From JAZSNL01 sp045536365 (GTDB lineage Bacteria; Bacillota_I; Bacilli_A; ML615J-28; CAG-313): DNA of 61,596 bases. The position numbers and the translations under genes are program-made. The stretch covers positions 1 through 61,596 of the forward strand of contig JAZSNL010000007.1 in assembly GCA_045536365.1 (NCBI GenBank), in the 5' to 3' direction. How positions within the stretch are numbered: the stretch's first letter is position 1; every line of letters begins with the position of its first letter. A model generated the notes under the pieces. That model was not told where the DNA came from and did not search any database. It saw only the letters and a program-made list of their open reading frames with translations. Shown piece by piece: positions 49,839 through 59,077 of this stretch.

Positions 49839-50637
49839 ACTACAACGTAAATATTTAGCTATACCTTATGGAATCTTTTTATGCTTATTTGTTATTATTC
49901 CAATGTTATTAATTGTTTTATATGCATTTACAATAGATGATCCTGTAACAGGTAAATTAGTATTTTCATTCGAAAATTTAACTACTTTCTTTTCTAATAG
50001 TTATAATCTTCATACATTTATTATAAGTTTAGCTATTGGTTTAGCAAATACAGTTATATCTATTTTAATAGGTTATCCTATCGCATATGTTCTTGCCAAA
50101 AAAGAATATAAATTTAGAAGTATTGTAGTATTATTATTTGTTATGCCAATGTGGATAAATTTCGTACTAAGAACAGCTGCAACTCGTGATTTACTATATA
50201 GTATAGGTTTATCAGGAGGAGATTATCCTTATCTTGCAACTATGATTGGTATGGTATATAACTATTTACCATTTACTATTTTACCTCTATATACAACTAT
50301 GTTAAAGATGGATAGAAGTTTAATTGAAGCATCAATGGATTTAGGTGCAAACAAAGTTCAAACTTTCTTTAAAACAATTATTCCAATTACTATGCCTGGT
50401 ATTATATCAGCAGCATCAATGGTATTTATGCCTACAATGTCATCATTTGTTATAAGTGACGTTATGGGTGAAAGACAAATATCATTAATTGGTAATACTA
50501 TTCAAGCTTATTTTGATCAAGGTTTATGGAATTTAGGAAGTTTTGTTGCATTAATAATGTTAGTAATAATATTAGGCAGTATGTTTGCAACAAGAAATGT
50601 TGAAAAAGAAGATAATGTACGAGGTGGCTTATGGTAA
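49825..50637 (+). CDS. potB: Spermidine/putrescine ABC permease PotB
   Basis: This 270-residue permease has six membrane segments and the binding-protein-dependent permease loop EASMDLGANKVQTFFKTIIPITMPG near residues 171-195, which docks on PotA. IPYGIFLCLFVIIPML and NFVLRTAATRDLL are PotB-like. It overlaps potA and potC (7 bases). Confidence 0.94.
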   Translation: MLNFKLQRKYLAIPYGIFLCLFVIIPMLLIVLYAFTIDDPVTGKLVFSFENLTTFFSNSYNLHTFIISLAIGLANTVISILIGYPIAYVLAKKEYKFRSIVVLLFVMPMWINFVLRTAATRDLLYSIGLSGGDYPYLATMIGMVYNYLPFTILPLYTTMLKMDRSLIEASMDLGANKVQTFFKTIIPITMPGIISAASMVFMPTMSSFVISDVMGERQISLIGNTIQAYFDQGLWNLGSFVALIMLVIILGSMFATRNVEKEDNVRGGLW

Positions 50638-51446
50638 AGAAAAGATTATGGGCTCGTGTATTTATTTATTCAATGTTGTTATTAATGTATGCTCCAATAT
50701 TATTAATTATTGTATTTAGTTTTGTTAATTATGAATATATCGATTTCCGTCAATTAATTATTGGTGAAAATATTAATTTCTCTTTATATAAAGAATTATT
50801 CACAGGTGAAGATGGAGCTGTTGTTATTGAAGCATTCAAAAATACTTTACTAATAGCAATAGTAAGTGCTGCTGTATCTACTATTTTAGGTACACTTGCA
50901 GCAATAGGTATTTTCTATAGTGGTAGAAGAACTAGAAAAGCATATGAAGTTGCAGGACAAATTCCTATTTTAAATCCAGAAATTATTACTGCATTATCGC
51001 TTACAATTCTATTTGTATTTATTGGTATTGAATTTAATTTCTTTACTTTATTAGTAGGACATGTTGTTTTAACAATTCCATTTGTTGTTTTAAGTATTAC
51101 TCCTAAATTAAAACAAATGGATAAAAATGTTTATGAAGCTGCTCTTGATTTAGGTGCTAAACCAGCTACTGCATTATCAAAAATAGTAATACCTCAAATT
51201 TTACCAGGTATTTTATCAGGTTTTATTCTTGCGGTAACTCTTTCATTAGATGATTATATTATTACTGCATTTACAAGAAACAATTCGTTTGTAACATTAA
51301 GCACATATGTATATGGTGTAACAAGTAAAAGAGGAGCTATTCCTCCTACATTAAGAGCACTTACTACTATTATTTTTGTCGCAACTTTCCTTATTTTAAT
51401 TATTGTTAATATATCTTCAAATAAGAAAGCAAAGAAGGTGAGATAA
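50631..51446 (+). CDS. potC: Spermidine/putrescine ABC permease PotC
   Basis: This 271-residue permease has six membrane segments and the loop EAALDLGAKPATALSKIVIPQILPG near residues 169-193. The opening MYAPILLIIVFSF and LSLDDYIITAFT near 205 are characteristic of PotC. It shares one base with the potD start (TAATG). Confidence 0.94.
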   Translation: MVKKRLWARVFIYSMLLLMYAPILLIIVFSFVNYEYIDFRQLIIGENINFSLYKELFTGEDGAVVIEAFKNTLLIAIVSAAVSTILGTLAAIGIFYSGRRTRKAYEVAGQIPILNPEIITALSLTILFVFIGIEFNFFTLLVGHVVLTIPFVVLSITPKLKQMDKNVYEAALDLGAKPATALSKIVIPQILPGILSGFILAVTLSLDDYIITAFTRNNSFVTLSTYVYGVTSKRGAIPPTLRALTTIIFVATFLILIIVNISSNKKAKKVR

Positions 51447-52954
51447 TGAAAAAATTATTACTTTGTTTAGTTATTATCTTATCTATTTTCTCTCTTACAA
51501 GTTGTAAAGAAGAGTCAATTAGAACCTTAAAAATATATAATTGGGTAGATTATATTGATGAAAGTTTATTAGATGAATTTATTGAATATCATGCAGAAAA
51601 TGCAAACGGTGAAAGAATAGAAGTTATATATGATACATTTGAAACAAATGAATCAATGTATAATACTTTAAAAACAGGAAAAACAAGTTATGATTTAGTT
51701 TGTCCGTCTGATTATATGATGCAGAAGATGATAAGAGAAGATATGGTTGAAAAACTAGATCTTGAAAGTTATAATTTAGATGAATATTATAAAAACGCTT
51801 CTCCTTATATAATTGATTTATTTGAACAAAACGGATGGGATTCATACGCAGTGGGATATATGTGGGGAACATTAGGTTTAATATATAATCCTAGTCAATT
51901 AGGCGAGTTAATAGGTGAAGAAGAATATGATATTAAAAGTTGGAATGATTTGAATAATCCCGCTTTTAAAGGAACAATTTCACTAAAAGACTCAGTTAGA
52001 GATACATTCTGCGTAGGCTCATTAATAGCTTTCCAAGATGAATTAAATAAAACGAAAGAACAATATGGTTCAGATAGTAAAGAATACAATGAATTAATTC
52101 AAGATATTGTTAATCGTGTAGATGATGAATCAATTGAAATTGTTTCTAAAGAATTAAGAAAAGTAAAAGAAAACATATACGGTCTTGAAGTAGATAGTGG
52201 AAAAGGTGATATTGTAACAGGTAAGATTGCGGTAAATCTTGCATGGAGCGGTGATGCTGTTTATTCAATTGATCTTGCTGAAGAAGAAGATATTGAATTA
52301 AGATATACAATTCCTGAAGAAGGCGGAAATGTTTGGTTTGATGCTTGGTTAATGCCAAAAGGAGCAGATAAAGAATTAGCTCAAGAATTTATTAATTTCT
52401 TATCTATTTCTGAAAATGCAGCTCGTAATATGGAAGAAATAGGATATACTTCTATCATTGCTGGTGATGCGATATATAACCTTATTGATGAATGGTATGG
52501 TAAAGCATCAAATGAATTATATGTAGAAGAATTACAAGAAGAATATAATAATAATCCTACACAAGAAAATTTAGATGCATTAAACGAAGCAAAAGAATAT
52601 GCAGAATCAGCAACTTATACAACAATGGATTTAACATATTTCTTTAAAGGAACATTATCAGATGAATATGTAACTGATGGAAAAGTTTTAATCGATATTG
52701 ATGATTCTTATATTGGTAGACAATTTACTACTCAATACCCAGATGAAATATCATTAAATCGATGTGGAGTAATGCAAGACTTTAAAGAACAAAATGAAAA
52801 AGTTTTACAAATGTGGATTAATGTAAAAGCTAATGAAGCTCCTACATGGTTATATATAACATTAGTATCAGGAGTAATATTAGTAATATTAGGTTATTTA
52901 TATTCTAAACGTTCTTATTTTGCTAGAAAACGTCGTTTTAAAAAGGGATCATAA
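51446..52954 (+). CDS. potD: Spermidine/putrescine-binding lipoprotein PotD with C-terminal membrane anchor
   Basis: PotD captures spermidine and putrescine. It has a lipoprotein signal ILSIFSLTSC (Cys near residue 20), KIYNWVDYIDESLLDEF near 30, and the binding-domain motifs SYDLVCPSDYMMQKM, YMWGTLGLIYNP and NVWFDAWLMPKGA. At 502 residues it is about 150 longer than usual: an insert near 340-440 carries a helical acidic region, and the C-terminus adds one transmembrane helix (about 471-490) with a basic tail. The chain would be anchored at both ends. It ends the operon with a terminator. Confidence 0.9.
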   Translation: MKKLLLCLVIILSIFSLTSCKEESIRTLKIYNWVDYIDESLLDEFIEYHAENANGERIEVIYDTFETNESMYNTLKTGKTSYDLVCPSDYMMQKMIREDMVEKLDLESYNLDEYYKNASPYIIDLFEQNGWDSYAVGYMWGTLGLIYNPSQLGELIGEEEYDIKSWNDLNNPAFKGTISLKDSVRDTFCVGSLIAFQDELNKTKEQYGSDSKEYNELIQDIVNRVDDESIEIVSKELRKVKENIYGLEVDSGKGDIVTGKIAVNLAWSGDAVYSIDLAEEEDIELRYTIPEEGGNVWFDAWLMPKGADKELAQEFINFLSISENAARNMEEIGYTSIIAGDAIYNLIDEWYGKASNELYVEELQEEYNNNPTQENLDALNEAKEYAESATYTTMDLTYFFKGTLSDEYVTDGKVLIDIDDSYIGRQFTTQYPDEISLNRCGVMQDFKEQNEKVLQMWINVKANEAPTWLYITLVSGVILVILGYLYSKRSYFARKRRFKKGS

Positions 52955-52966
52955 GATCCCTTTTTT
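52939..52966 (+). terminator. Terminator of the pot operon
   Basis: AAAAAGGGATC pairs with GATCCCTTTTT around ATAA; the potD stop lies within the hairpin. Confidence 0.9.
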
Positions 52967-52972
52967 ATATTC

Positions 52973-53001
52973 TTGAATTAAAAAATATTTTATGATATAA
53001 T
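52973..53001 (+). promoter_or_regulatory. Promoter of the amidase gene
   Basis: TTGAAT at 52973-52978, 17-base spacer, TATAAT at 52996-53001. Confidence 0.75.
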
Positions 53002-53029
53002 GATATTAACGAGAAATGAGGTGGAAATT

Positions 53030-54892
53030 ATGAAAAAAATAATTAAAGTTTTTACTTTAATAGTAATATTATTTATTACTATTACCCTAGTAGGATGTGG
53101 AGAAAAGAAAAAGAATGAAAAGAAAATTAATGAAACAATTAATTTACTTGGAATTCCTACATATACACAAGCATCACTTGATTTAAAAACAGAATTAAAT
53201 GGTGTACAAATTAGTTGGGAAACAAATGAACCATTAGTAATGGAACCAACTGGTAAAATATATTGTTATCAAGAACCTAAAAATGTTGAACTTACTGCAA
53301 CACTTTCTTATAATGGAACAATTCTAGTAAAGAAATTCCCTATTACAGTTGACGCAAGTTATTTATTCAATAAATTCCAAAACGCATGGAATACATATAA
53401 TGAATATATTCCATCAACAACAATAAAAGAAGTAAGACTACCTAAAGAAAGTTATAATTTATGTACAATTACATATGTTTCAAGCGATGAAACAATTATG
53501 ACTTCTGATGGTAAAGTTAATCAAACATTAGAAGATCAAACAATTACAATGTATTGTTATTTATATCGTGAAGATTTAGAAATGGAAGCCATTTTTAGTA
53601 AAGAAATTACAGTACTTGGTTTTACACAACAACAAAAAATCGATATGATTAAACCTTATGTAGATGAACAAGTACAATTATTTGTAAATGGTGAAATTGA
53701 TAAATTACCTAACACACACCCTGTATTTGGTGGAACAATTAACTGGCATTCATTAGAAACTGGATTTGTTAGTACAGAAGGATATGTTTCAATGCCATTA
53801 ACACCTAAAAACATTCACCTTACAGCAACAATAAGATATAACTCTGATTTCTTAGATCGTGAATACGATTTAGAAAATATTGGTGGAAATACTACTCCTG
53901 AACAAGCTTTACAATCATGGTTAAAATTTATTTTACCAGAAAGAATTCAAGGAACATATACAGCAGTTAAAGAAACAGATGAATTCTTATACCAAACAAG
54001 AACAGAAGCAGGCGGTATTTTAAATCTAATCGATGGTAAAGATATAAGTCAATTTATAGATAAAACATATTATATTGATGAAACTGATACAGAATCAATT
54101 AAGACACAAACATATGGATCATCAAAATTTGGTTTATATCACCCAGAAGTACCACAATCTATTTTAAATGCTTATTTCTATGAAGGATATAAAATGCCAA
54201 ATGAAAATAACATTTTATGGATTACAGTACATGAAAGTGGTATGCCAAGAGTAGGACAAGATGCCAAATTACTAGCTGAAATGCAATGGCGTTATACACA
54301 TAATGAAAATGGTCGTTCAGCTTCATGGCATTATCAAGTAGATGATAAAAAAATATATCAAAGCTATAATGATGATTTAATTTGTTGGCATGCAAGTGAT
54401 GGTTCTGGAGCTGTAGGTGGCGGAAACTGTAATTCAATCGGTATTGAAATGTGTATTAATCAAGATGGTAATTATGAAGCAGCAATGAGAAATGATGCAA
54501 AATTAATTGCATACTTAATGGTTAAATATAACTTAAAAGTAGAAAACATTAAACGTCACTATGACTTTGCACCAGATAAGAAAAAATGTCCTAACTACAT
54601 GATTATGACAGGTAGATGGTTAGAATTCTTAAATCTAATTAACTATGAATATACTGCATTATTATATTTACAAAATGCAACAGTTACATGGGAAGTAACA
54701 ACAGCAAATAATTCAAATACACAAGCAGTATTAGAACAATACTTTACAAATGTAAGTAACACTCTTTGGGTTGCAAAACCAGTTCAAGAAGAAGTAAAAA
54801 TCAATCTTAAAGTTACAGTTGAAAAAGATGGAAAGACATACGAAGAAACTTCAGTCTTAGTATTATATCCAACGAAAGAAGAAGAGGAATAA
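53030..54892 (+). CDS. N-acetylmuramoyl-L-alanine amidase lipoprotein (Amidase_2 type)
   Basis: From the ATG at 53030, after GAGGTGG, the product is 620 residues. The lipoprotein signal is ITITLVGC (Cys near residue 24). Beta-type domains fill about residues 40-320, and an Amidase_2 domain covers about 395-550: ILWITVHESG with its His near 400, ASWHYQVDD, IGIEMCINQDGNY and IKRHYDFAPDKKKCPN (His and Cys ligands of the zinc site near 510-520). It cleaves the amide between muramic acid and L-alanine in the wall. Membrane anchoring suggests wall maintenance rather than phage lysis. The PsuG gene follows four bases later. Confidence 0.87.
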   Translation: MKKIIKVFTLIVILFITITLVGCGEKKKNEKKINETINLLGIPTYTQASLDLKTELNGVQISWETNEPLVMEPTGKIYCYQEPKNVELTATLSYNGTILVKKFPITVDASYLFNKFQNAWNTYNEYIPSTTIKEVRLPKESYNLCTITYVSSDETIMTSDGKVNQTLEDQTITMYCYLYREDLEMEAIFSKEITVLGFTQQQKIDMIKPYVDEQVQLFVNGEIDKLPNTHPVFGGTINWHSLETGFVSTEGYVSMPLTPKNIHLTATIRYNSDFLDREYDLENIGGNTTPEQALQSWLKFILPERIQGTYTAVKETDEFLYQTRTEAGGILNLIDGKDISQFIDKTYYIDETDTESIKTQTYGSSKFGLYHPEVPQSILNAYFYEGYKMPNENNILWITVHESGMPRVGQDAKLLAEMQWRYTHNENGRSASWHYQVDDKKIYQSYNDDLICWHASDGSGAVGGGNCNSIGIEMCINQDGNYEAAMRNDAKLIAYLMVKYNLKVENIKRHYDFAPDKKKCPNYMIMTGRWLEFLNLINYEYTALLYLQNATVTWEVTTANNSNTQAVLEQYFTNVSNTLWVAKPVQEEVKINLKVTVEKDGKTYEETSVLVLYPTKEEEE

Positions 54893-54895
54893 AAA

Positions 54896-55807
54896 ATGAA
54901 TTTAAAAATTAATCCCGAAGTACAACAAGCATTACTTGAAAACAAACCCGTTGTTGCGTTAGAATCAACAATCATATCACATGGAATGCCATATCCACAA
55001 AACGTTGAAACTGCTAAAAAATGTGAAGAAATAATCCGTCAAAACGGCGCTGTCCCTGCAACAATCGCAATTATTAAAGGACAAATGATTGTTGGATTAA
55101 ACGATGAAGAAATTGAATATATCGGTAAAAAAGGATTAGAAGTAGTAAAAGCATCAAGAAGAGATTTACCAGTTATTATCTCTAAAAAATTAGACGGTGC
55201 GACAACAGTTGCAACAACAATGATAATAGCTAATCTTGCAGGAATCAAACTCTTCGCAACAGGAGGAATTGGTGGAGTACATCGTGATTATAATGAAACA
55301 ATGGATGTATCTGCTGACTTAGAAGAACTTTCTCAAACCAATGTATGCGTTGTTTGTGCAGGTATTAAAGCAATCCTAGATTTACCAAGAACTTTAGAAT
55401 ACTTAGAAACAAAAGGAGTTCCTGTATTAGGATATCAAACTAAAACTCTTCCTGCATTCTATACTTCAAAAAGCCCATATAATGTAGACTACCAAGTAGA
55501 TTCTCCAAATGAAATAGCTGATATTTTAAATTCTAAATGGAAATTAAATTTAAAAGGAGGAGTATTAGTTACTAACCCTATTCCTGAAGAAGACTCTTTA
55601 GATGAAGAAGTTATGAATAAAGCAATCGATGAAGCATTAATTGAAATGAAAAGATTAAATATTACAGGTAAAAACACAACACCTTTCTTATTAGGAAAAA
55701 TAGTAGAAATTACAGGGGGAAATAGTTTAGAATCTAATATTAAATTAGTCTTTAACAATTGTGCTTTAGCCGCAAAAATTGCCCAAGAGTTATCAAAATT
55801 AAATTAA
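54896..55807 (+). CDS. psuG: Pseudouridine-5'-phosphate glycosidase PsuG
   Basis: PsuG cleaves pseudouridine 5'-phosphate to uracil and ribose 5-phosphate. The 303-residue protein has VALESTIISHGMPYPQN near residue 19, FATGGIGGVHRDYNETMD near 122, VCAGIKAILDLPRTLEYLE near 155 and GVPVLGYQT. Length is typical. The partner kinase PsuK, which phosphorylates pseudouridine, is not in the window. It lies four bases after the amidase stop, so both may share a transcript, then a terminator follows. Confidence 0.95.
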   Translation: MNLKINPEVQQALLENKPVVALESTIISHGMPYPQNVETAKKCEEIIRQNGAVPATIAIIKGQMIVGLNDEEIEYIGKKGLEVVKASRRDLPVIISKKLDGATTVATTMIIANLAGIKLFATGGIGGVHRDYNETMDVSADLEELSQTNVCVVCAGIKAILDLPRTLEYLETKGVPVLGYQTKTLPAFYTSKSPYNVDYQVDSPNEIADILNSKWKLNLKGGVLVTNPIPEEDSLDEEVMNKAIDEALIEMKRLNITGKNTTPFLLGKIVEITGGNSLESNIKLVFNNCALAAKIAQELSKLN

Positions 55808-55832
55808 AAGGAGCAATGCTCCTTTTTCTTTT
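55805..55832 (+). terminator. psuG terminator
   Basis: AAAAGGAGC pairs with GCTCCTTTT around AAT, then T-rich. The psuG stop is at its edge. Confidence 0.9.
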
Positions 55833-55893
55833 TTTAAGACACTAAATACAAAAAATGGTATAATATAAACAACTTATACTAAAAGAGGTAGTT

Positions 55894-57066
55894 ATGAAAA
55901 AATTTAATAAAACAATAAATCGAAGAAAAATAGATTCAGTTAAATGGTTACAACAAAAATACGAAGACTCTTTACCTTTCTGGGTAGCTGACTCAGATTA
56001 TCCTACCGCAACTCCAATTATTAAAGATATGAAAAAATTAATTAGAAAGGGAGCATTTGGATATCCAGGAGACGAAACATATTTAAAAGAAATTGTATGC
56101 AATTGGTACTATCAACAATACAAATCTAAAATAGAAAAAGAATATATATGTTTCAGTCAAGGAGTTATTGTTTCAATAACATCAATAATTAAATCAATAA
56201 CAAAAGAAAATGAAGGAATCATTGTTCAAACACCTGTATACAATGGATTTTATCGTTCAATTAACAATGCTAAAAGAACAATAATAGAAAACAAACTAAT
56301 TAAAAAAATAGATGAAGAAAACCATTTATTCACATATGAAATTGACTTTGAAAACCTCGAAGAACTATTTAAACAAGGCCATAAAACAATGATACTATGT
56401 TCACCTCATAATCCAATAGGAAGAGTATGGACAGAAATAGAAATGACAAAATTATTTCAATTAATTAAAAGATATGAAATAAACTTAATAGTAGATGAAA
56501 TCCATAGCGATTTCGTTTTCAAAGAACAATCATTTATCTCAGCAGTTCAATACCTTGATAGATATGATAAAGTATTTATTTGTAATGCTCCATCAAAAAC
56601 ATTTAACATAGCTGGTTTACAAGTAGCATATGTAATTATTAAAAATGAGGAATATCGTAATTTATATTTATCAGAATATGAATCAAATTCACCACAAGAT
56701 GTTAATTTAATATCAAGAACATGTCTAGTATCAGCATATACAAAATGTGCAAAATACGCCGAAAACCAAAGAAAATTTATTTTCAATAATTATCAAATAC
56801 TATATAAATCATTAAGAAAATATCTACCAAACATATACATTTCAAAGCTAGAAGGAACATATCTAGTATGGTTAGATTTAACTTATCTAAACAAAACATC
56901 ACAAGAAATATTTGAACACTTAGAAGAATACCATATAACTGTTTCTCCAGGATCAAATTATACATTAGATCAAACACCATATATAAGATTTAATATAGCG
57001 TGCCCTACTAAACAATTAGTAACAGGAATCAATTTACTTATCACATCATTAAAGGATTATAAATAA
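55894..57066 (+). CDS. PatB/MalY-type PLP aminotransferase (cystathionine beta-lyase family)
   Basis: This 390-residue enzyme belongs to the fold-type I PLP family. PFWVADSDYPTATPI near residue 28, PVYNGFYRSI near 115, LCSPHNPIGRVW near 167 and the Schiff-base Lys in NAPSKTFNIAGLQ near 231 match the PatB/MalY group, which cleaves cystathionine or cysteine to pyruvate, ammonia and a thiol. No methionine or cysteine genes lie nearby, so the in vivo role is open. AGAGGTAG precedes the ATG. The next gene begins with TAATG overlap. Confidence 0.88.
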   Translation: MKKFNKTINRRKIDSVKWLQQKYEDSLPFWVADSDYPTATPIIKDMKKLIRKGAFGYPGDETYLKEIVCNWYYQQYKSKIEKEYICFSQGVIVSITSIIKSITKENEGIIVQTPVYNGFYRSINNAKRTIIENKLIKKIDEENHLFTYEIDFENLEELFKQGHKTMILCSPHNPIGRVWTEIEMTKLFQLIKRYEINLIVDEIHSDFVFKEQSFISAVQYLDRYDKVFICNAPSKTFNIAGLQVAYVIIKNEEYRNLYLSEYESNSPQDVNLISRTCLVSAYTKCAKYAENQRKFIFNNYQILYKSLRKYLPNIYISKLEGTYLVWLDLTYLNKTSQEIFEHLEEYHITVSPGSNYTLDQTPYIRFNIACPTKQLVTGINLLITSLKDYK

Positions 57067-57746
57067 TGAGATTAGATAAATTTTTATCAATATTAAAAAT
57101 AGGAACACGTTCAGAAATAAAGAAAATAATTAAATCGAAGAAAATAAAAGTTAATGATCAAATAATAACAGAACCAGATTATTTAGTATATGAACAAACA
57201 GATCAAGTTAAATACAATGATGAAATATTAAAATATGAAGAAAACATATATATTATGTTTAATAAACCATCAGGATATCTTTCTGCAAACTCTGATAATT
57301 ATCAAGAAACAATTATGAAATTCTTTCCTGAAAAATACCATGATTTAACAATCATTGGACGTTTAGATAAAGATACTGAAGGACTATTATTGTTAACAAA
57401 CGATGGTAAATTTGCTCATGAAATAACAAGTCCGAAAAAGCATATAGAAAAAGAATATTACGTAGAATATTCAGGAACTCTTCCTGATAATATTATTGAA
57501 ATATTTAATAATGGTGTTATTATTGAAAACGATTATTTAACAAAACCAGCTCAAATAAAAAACATAACAGAAAATTCTGCTTATTTAACAATTCATGAAG
57601 GCAAATTCCATCAAGTTAAACAAATGTTTAAAGCAGTAGGAACTACTGTTACATATTTAAAAAGAGTAAGAATAGGCAAATTATTATTAGATCCTAATTT
57701 AAAATTAGGAGAATATAAAAAAATATCAAAAGAAGAAATAAAATAA
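57066..57746 (+). CDS. RsuA-type pseudouridine synthase
   Basis: The 226-residue protein has an N-terminal S4 RNA-binding domain (MRLDKFLSILKIGTRSEIKKIIKS, residues 1-60) and a pseudouridine synthase domain with the catalytic Asp in GRLDKDTEGLLLLTND near residue 98, and EYYVEYSG near 136. This is the layout of the RsuA/RluB/RluF/RluE group. In Bacilli a similar enzyme modifies 16S rRNA at position 516, but the target cannot be fixed from sequence. It starts on the stop of the aminotransferase gene, so the two are cotranscribed. Confidence 0.9.
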   Translation: MRLDKFLSILKIGTRSEIKKIIKSKKIKVNDQIITEPDYLVYEQTDQVKYNDEILKYEENIYIMFNKPSGYLSANSDNYQETIMKFFPEKYHDLTIIGRLDKDTEGLLLLTNDGKFAHEITSPKKHIEKEYYVEYSGTLPDNIIEIFNNGVIIENDYLTKPAQIKNITENSAYLTIHEGKFHQVKQMFKAVGTTVTYLKRVRIGKLLLDPNLKLGEYKKISKEEIK

Positions 57747-57772
57747 GACTATTAGAATCTAATAGTCTTATT
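57744..57772. terminator. Bidirectional terminator
   Basis: TAAGACTATTAG pairs with CTAATAGTCTTA around AAT, with T and A runs. It separates the pseudouridine synthase from the convergent yidD. Confidence 0.9.
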
Positions 57773-58010
57773 TTTTCATTTTAATTTTCACTTTTGGAAT
57801 AGGATCATATCCACCCTTTGATAAAGGATTACATCTTAAAATCCTAAAAATAGTCAAAAAAGTAGCTTTAAAGAAATTAAAATTCTCATAACATTCAAGA
57901 CCATAATGAGAACAACTAGGTATATAACGACATTTACCTGTACCAATAATCCCTTTATTTCTTTGATAAAACTTAATTAATTTAATCATTAATTTATTCA
58001 TAATATTCAC
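57768..58010 (-). CDS. yidD: Membrane protein insertion efficiency factor YidD
   Basis: The 80-residue protein has the YidD signature: TGKCRYIPSCSHYGLECYENF near residues 22-42 and RILRCNPLSKGGYDPIP near 57-73, with the conserved cysteines. YidD assists insertion of membrane proteins through YidC. Length matches. CAGGTGA precedes the ATG. It is far from oxaA/yidC and rnpA, which are often its neighbours. Confidence 0.93.
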   Translation of the reverse strand: MNIMNKLMIKLIKFYQRNKGIIGTGKCRYIPSCSHYGLECYENFNFFKATFLTIFRILRCNPLSKGGYDPIPKVKIKMKK

Positions 58011-58077
58011 CTGAATTAATTATATCAAAATATAAATAAATTAGGTTTAAAAAGATAAAAAATGGTAAAAATATAAT

Positions 58078-58647
58078 ATGAAATATTTTATTATAATTTT
58101 AATAACCATTATTTTAATCCTTTTAATATTTAATATAAAAATAAGAGTATATAAAAGAAACAATGAAAAATATAATATTGATTTAATACTAACTTTCCTT
58201 TTCAAAATAAGAATAGATGTAGATGAATTATTTAATAAATATTTTAACAATAAAACTCAACAAGATATTTTAAAAGATGTCATTAAAACAATTCAAAAGA
58301 TTAATCAAAATAAACTATTAATATCAAGAATCTTAAATAAAATAACCATCAATAAAATAATACTAATATTAAACATCGTTCCCCTTGACCCTATAAACTA
58401 TAGCTATACAACATTTATAAACTTTCAAATTCTCAATTATATTAAAAGAAAAATTCATGAACTATTTAAAAAAGTAAAAAAAGAAGACTATATTGTAACA
58501 CTAATAAATAATGAAAATAAAGAACCAATTACATTTGATATTTTATTTAGTTTTCAATTAATAACATTATTAAATATTATAATAAGAAATTTAAAATTAT
58601 TATTAAAATTAAGAAAGGAAAATAAATATGGAACAACATCCAATTAG
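58078..58647 (+). CDS. YtfI-like membrane protein (DUF2953)
   Basis: This 189-residue protein has an N-terminal membrane helix (about residues 3-22), a beta-rich IKIRVYKRNNEKYNIDLILTFLFKIRIDVDE segment, then a helical body with a DPINYSYTTFINFQ segment and a C-terminal hydrophobic stretch (about 155-175). The layout and position just before GerW match Bacillus YtfI, the DUF2953 family. Its stop overlaps gerW by 20 bases. No good ribosome site precedes the ATG; a TATAAT sits almost on it, so initiation may be leaderless or weak. Function is unknown. Confidence 0.65.
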   Translation: MKYFIIILITIILILLIFNIKIRVYKRNNEKYNIDLILTFLFKIRIDVDELFNKYFNNKTQQDILKDVIKTIQKINQNKLLISRILNKITINKIILILNIVPLDPINYSYTTFINFQILNYIKRKIHELFKKVKKEDYIVTLINNENKEPITFDILFSFQLITLLNIIIRNLKLLLKLRKENKYGTTSN

Positions 58648-59002
58648 TGATCTTTTAAAAATATCACTATATAATTTAGAAAAAATAACAGATGTTAATA
58701 TTATTGTTGGAGACGTTATATATCTTGAAGACGCAAGAATAATCCCTATATCAAAAGTAAAATGTGGTTTTATAAGTGGAGGATTTGATCAAAAAAAACA
58801 AAAAACTGAAATAGACTATAATCCCTTTGGTGGAGGCACAGGAGGAAACGTTACAATAACACCTATAGCTTTTTTAGTATATCAAAATAATAAAGTAGAA
58901 CTATTACATTTAGAAGAAAACTCACATATGTTTGAAAAAATAATAGATTTAATAACTCCAACAGTTGATAAAGTAACATCATTAATACCTAATAAAAAAT
59001 AA
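58628..59002 (+). CDS. gerW: GerW family sporulation protein (YtfJ)
   Basis: The 124-residue protein has the GerW core: IVGDVIYLEDARIIPISKVKCGFISGG near residues 26-52, the Gly-rich PFGGGTGGNVTITPIAFLV near 67-85 and a C-terminal helix with IIDLITPTVDKV. YtfJ/GerW is made in spores of Bacillus and needed for full L-alanine germination. AAAGGAAAA precedes the ATG, which lies inside ytfI. Its presence with SpoIIE supports a sporulation heritage. Confidence 0.9.
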   Translation: MEQHPISDLLKISLYNLEKITDVNIIVGDVIYLEDARIIPISKVKCGFISGGFDQKKQKTEIDYNPFGGGTGGNVTITPIAFLVYQNNKVELLHLEENSHMFEKIIDLITPTVDKVTSLIPNKK

Positions 59003-59077
59003 AGAATTATTCAAAAAAGCACAACTTTCATAAATTTATGTTATAATACCTATAATAGAAAAAAAGGAGTAAATATT

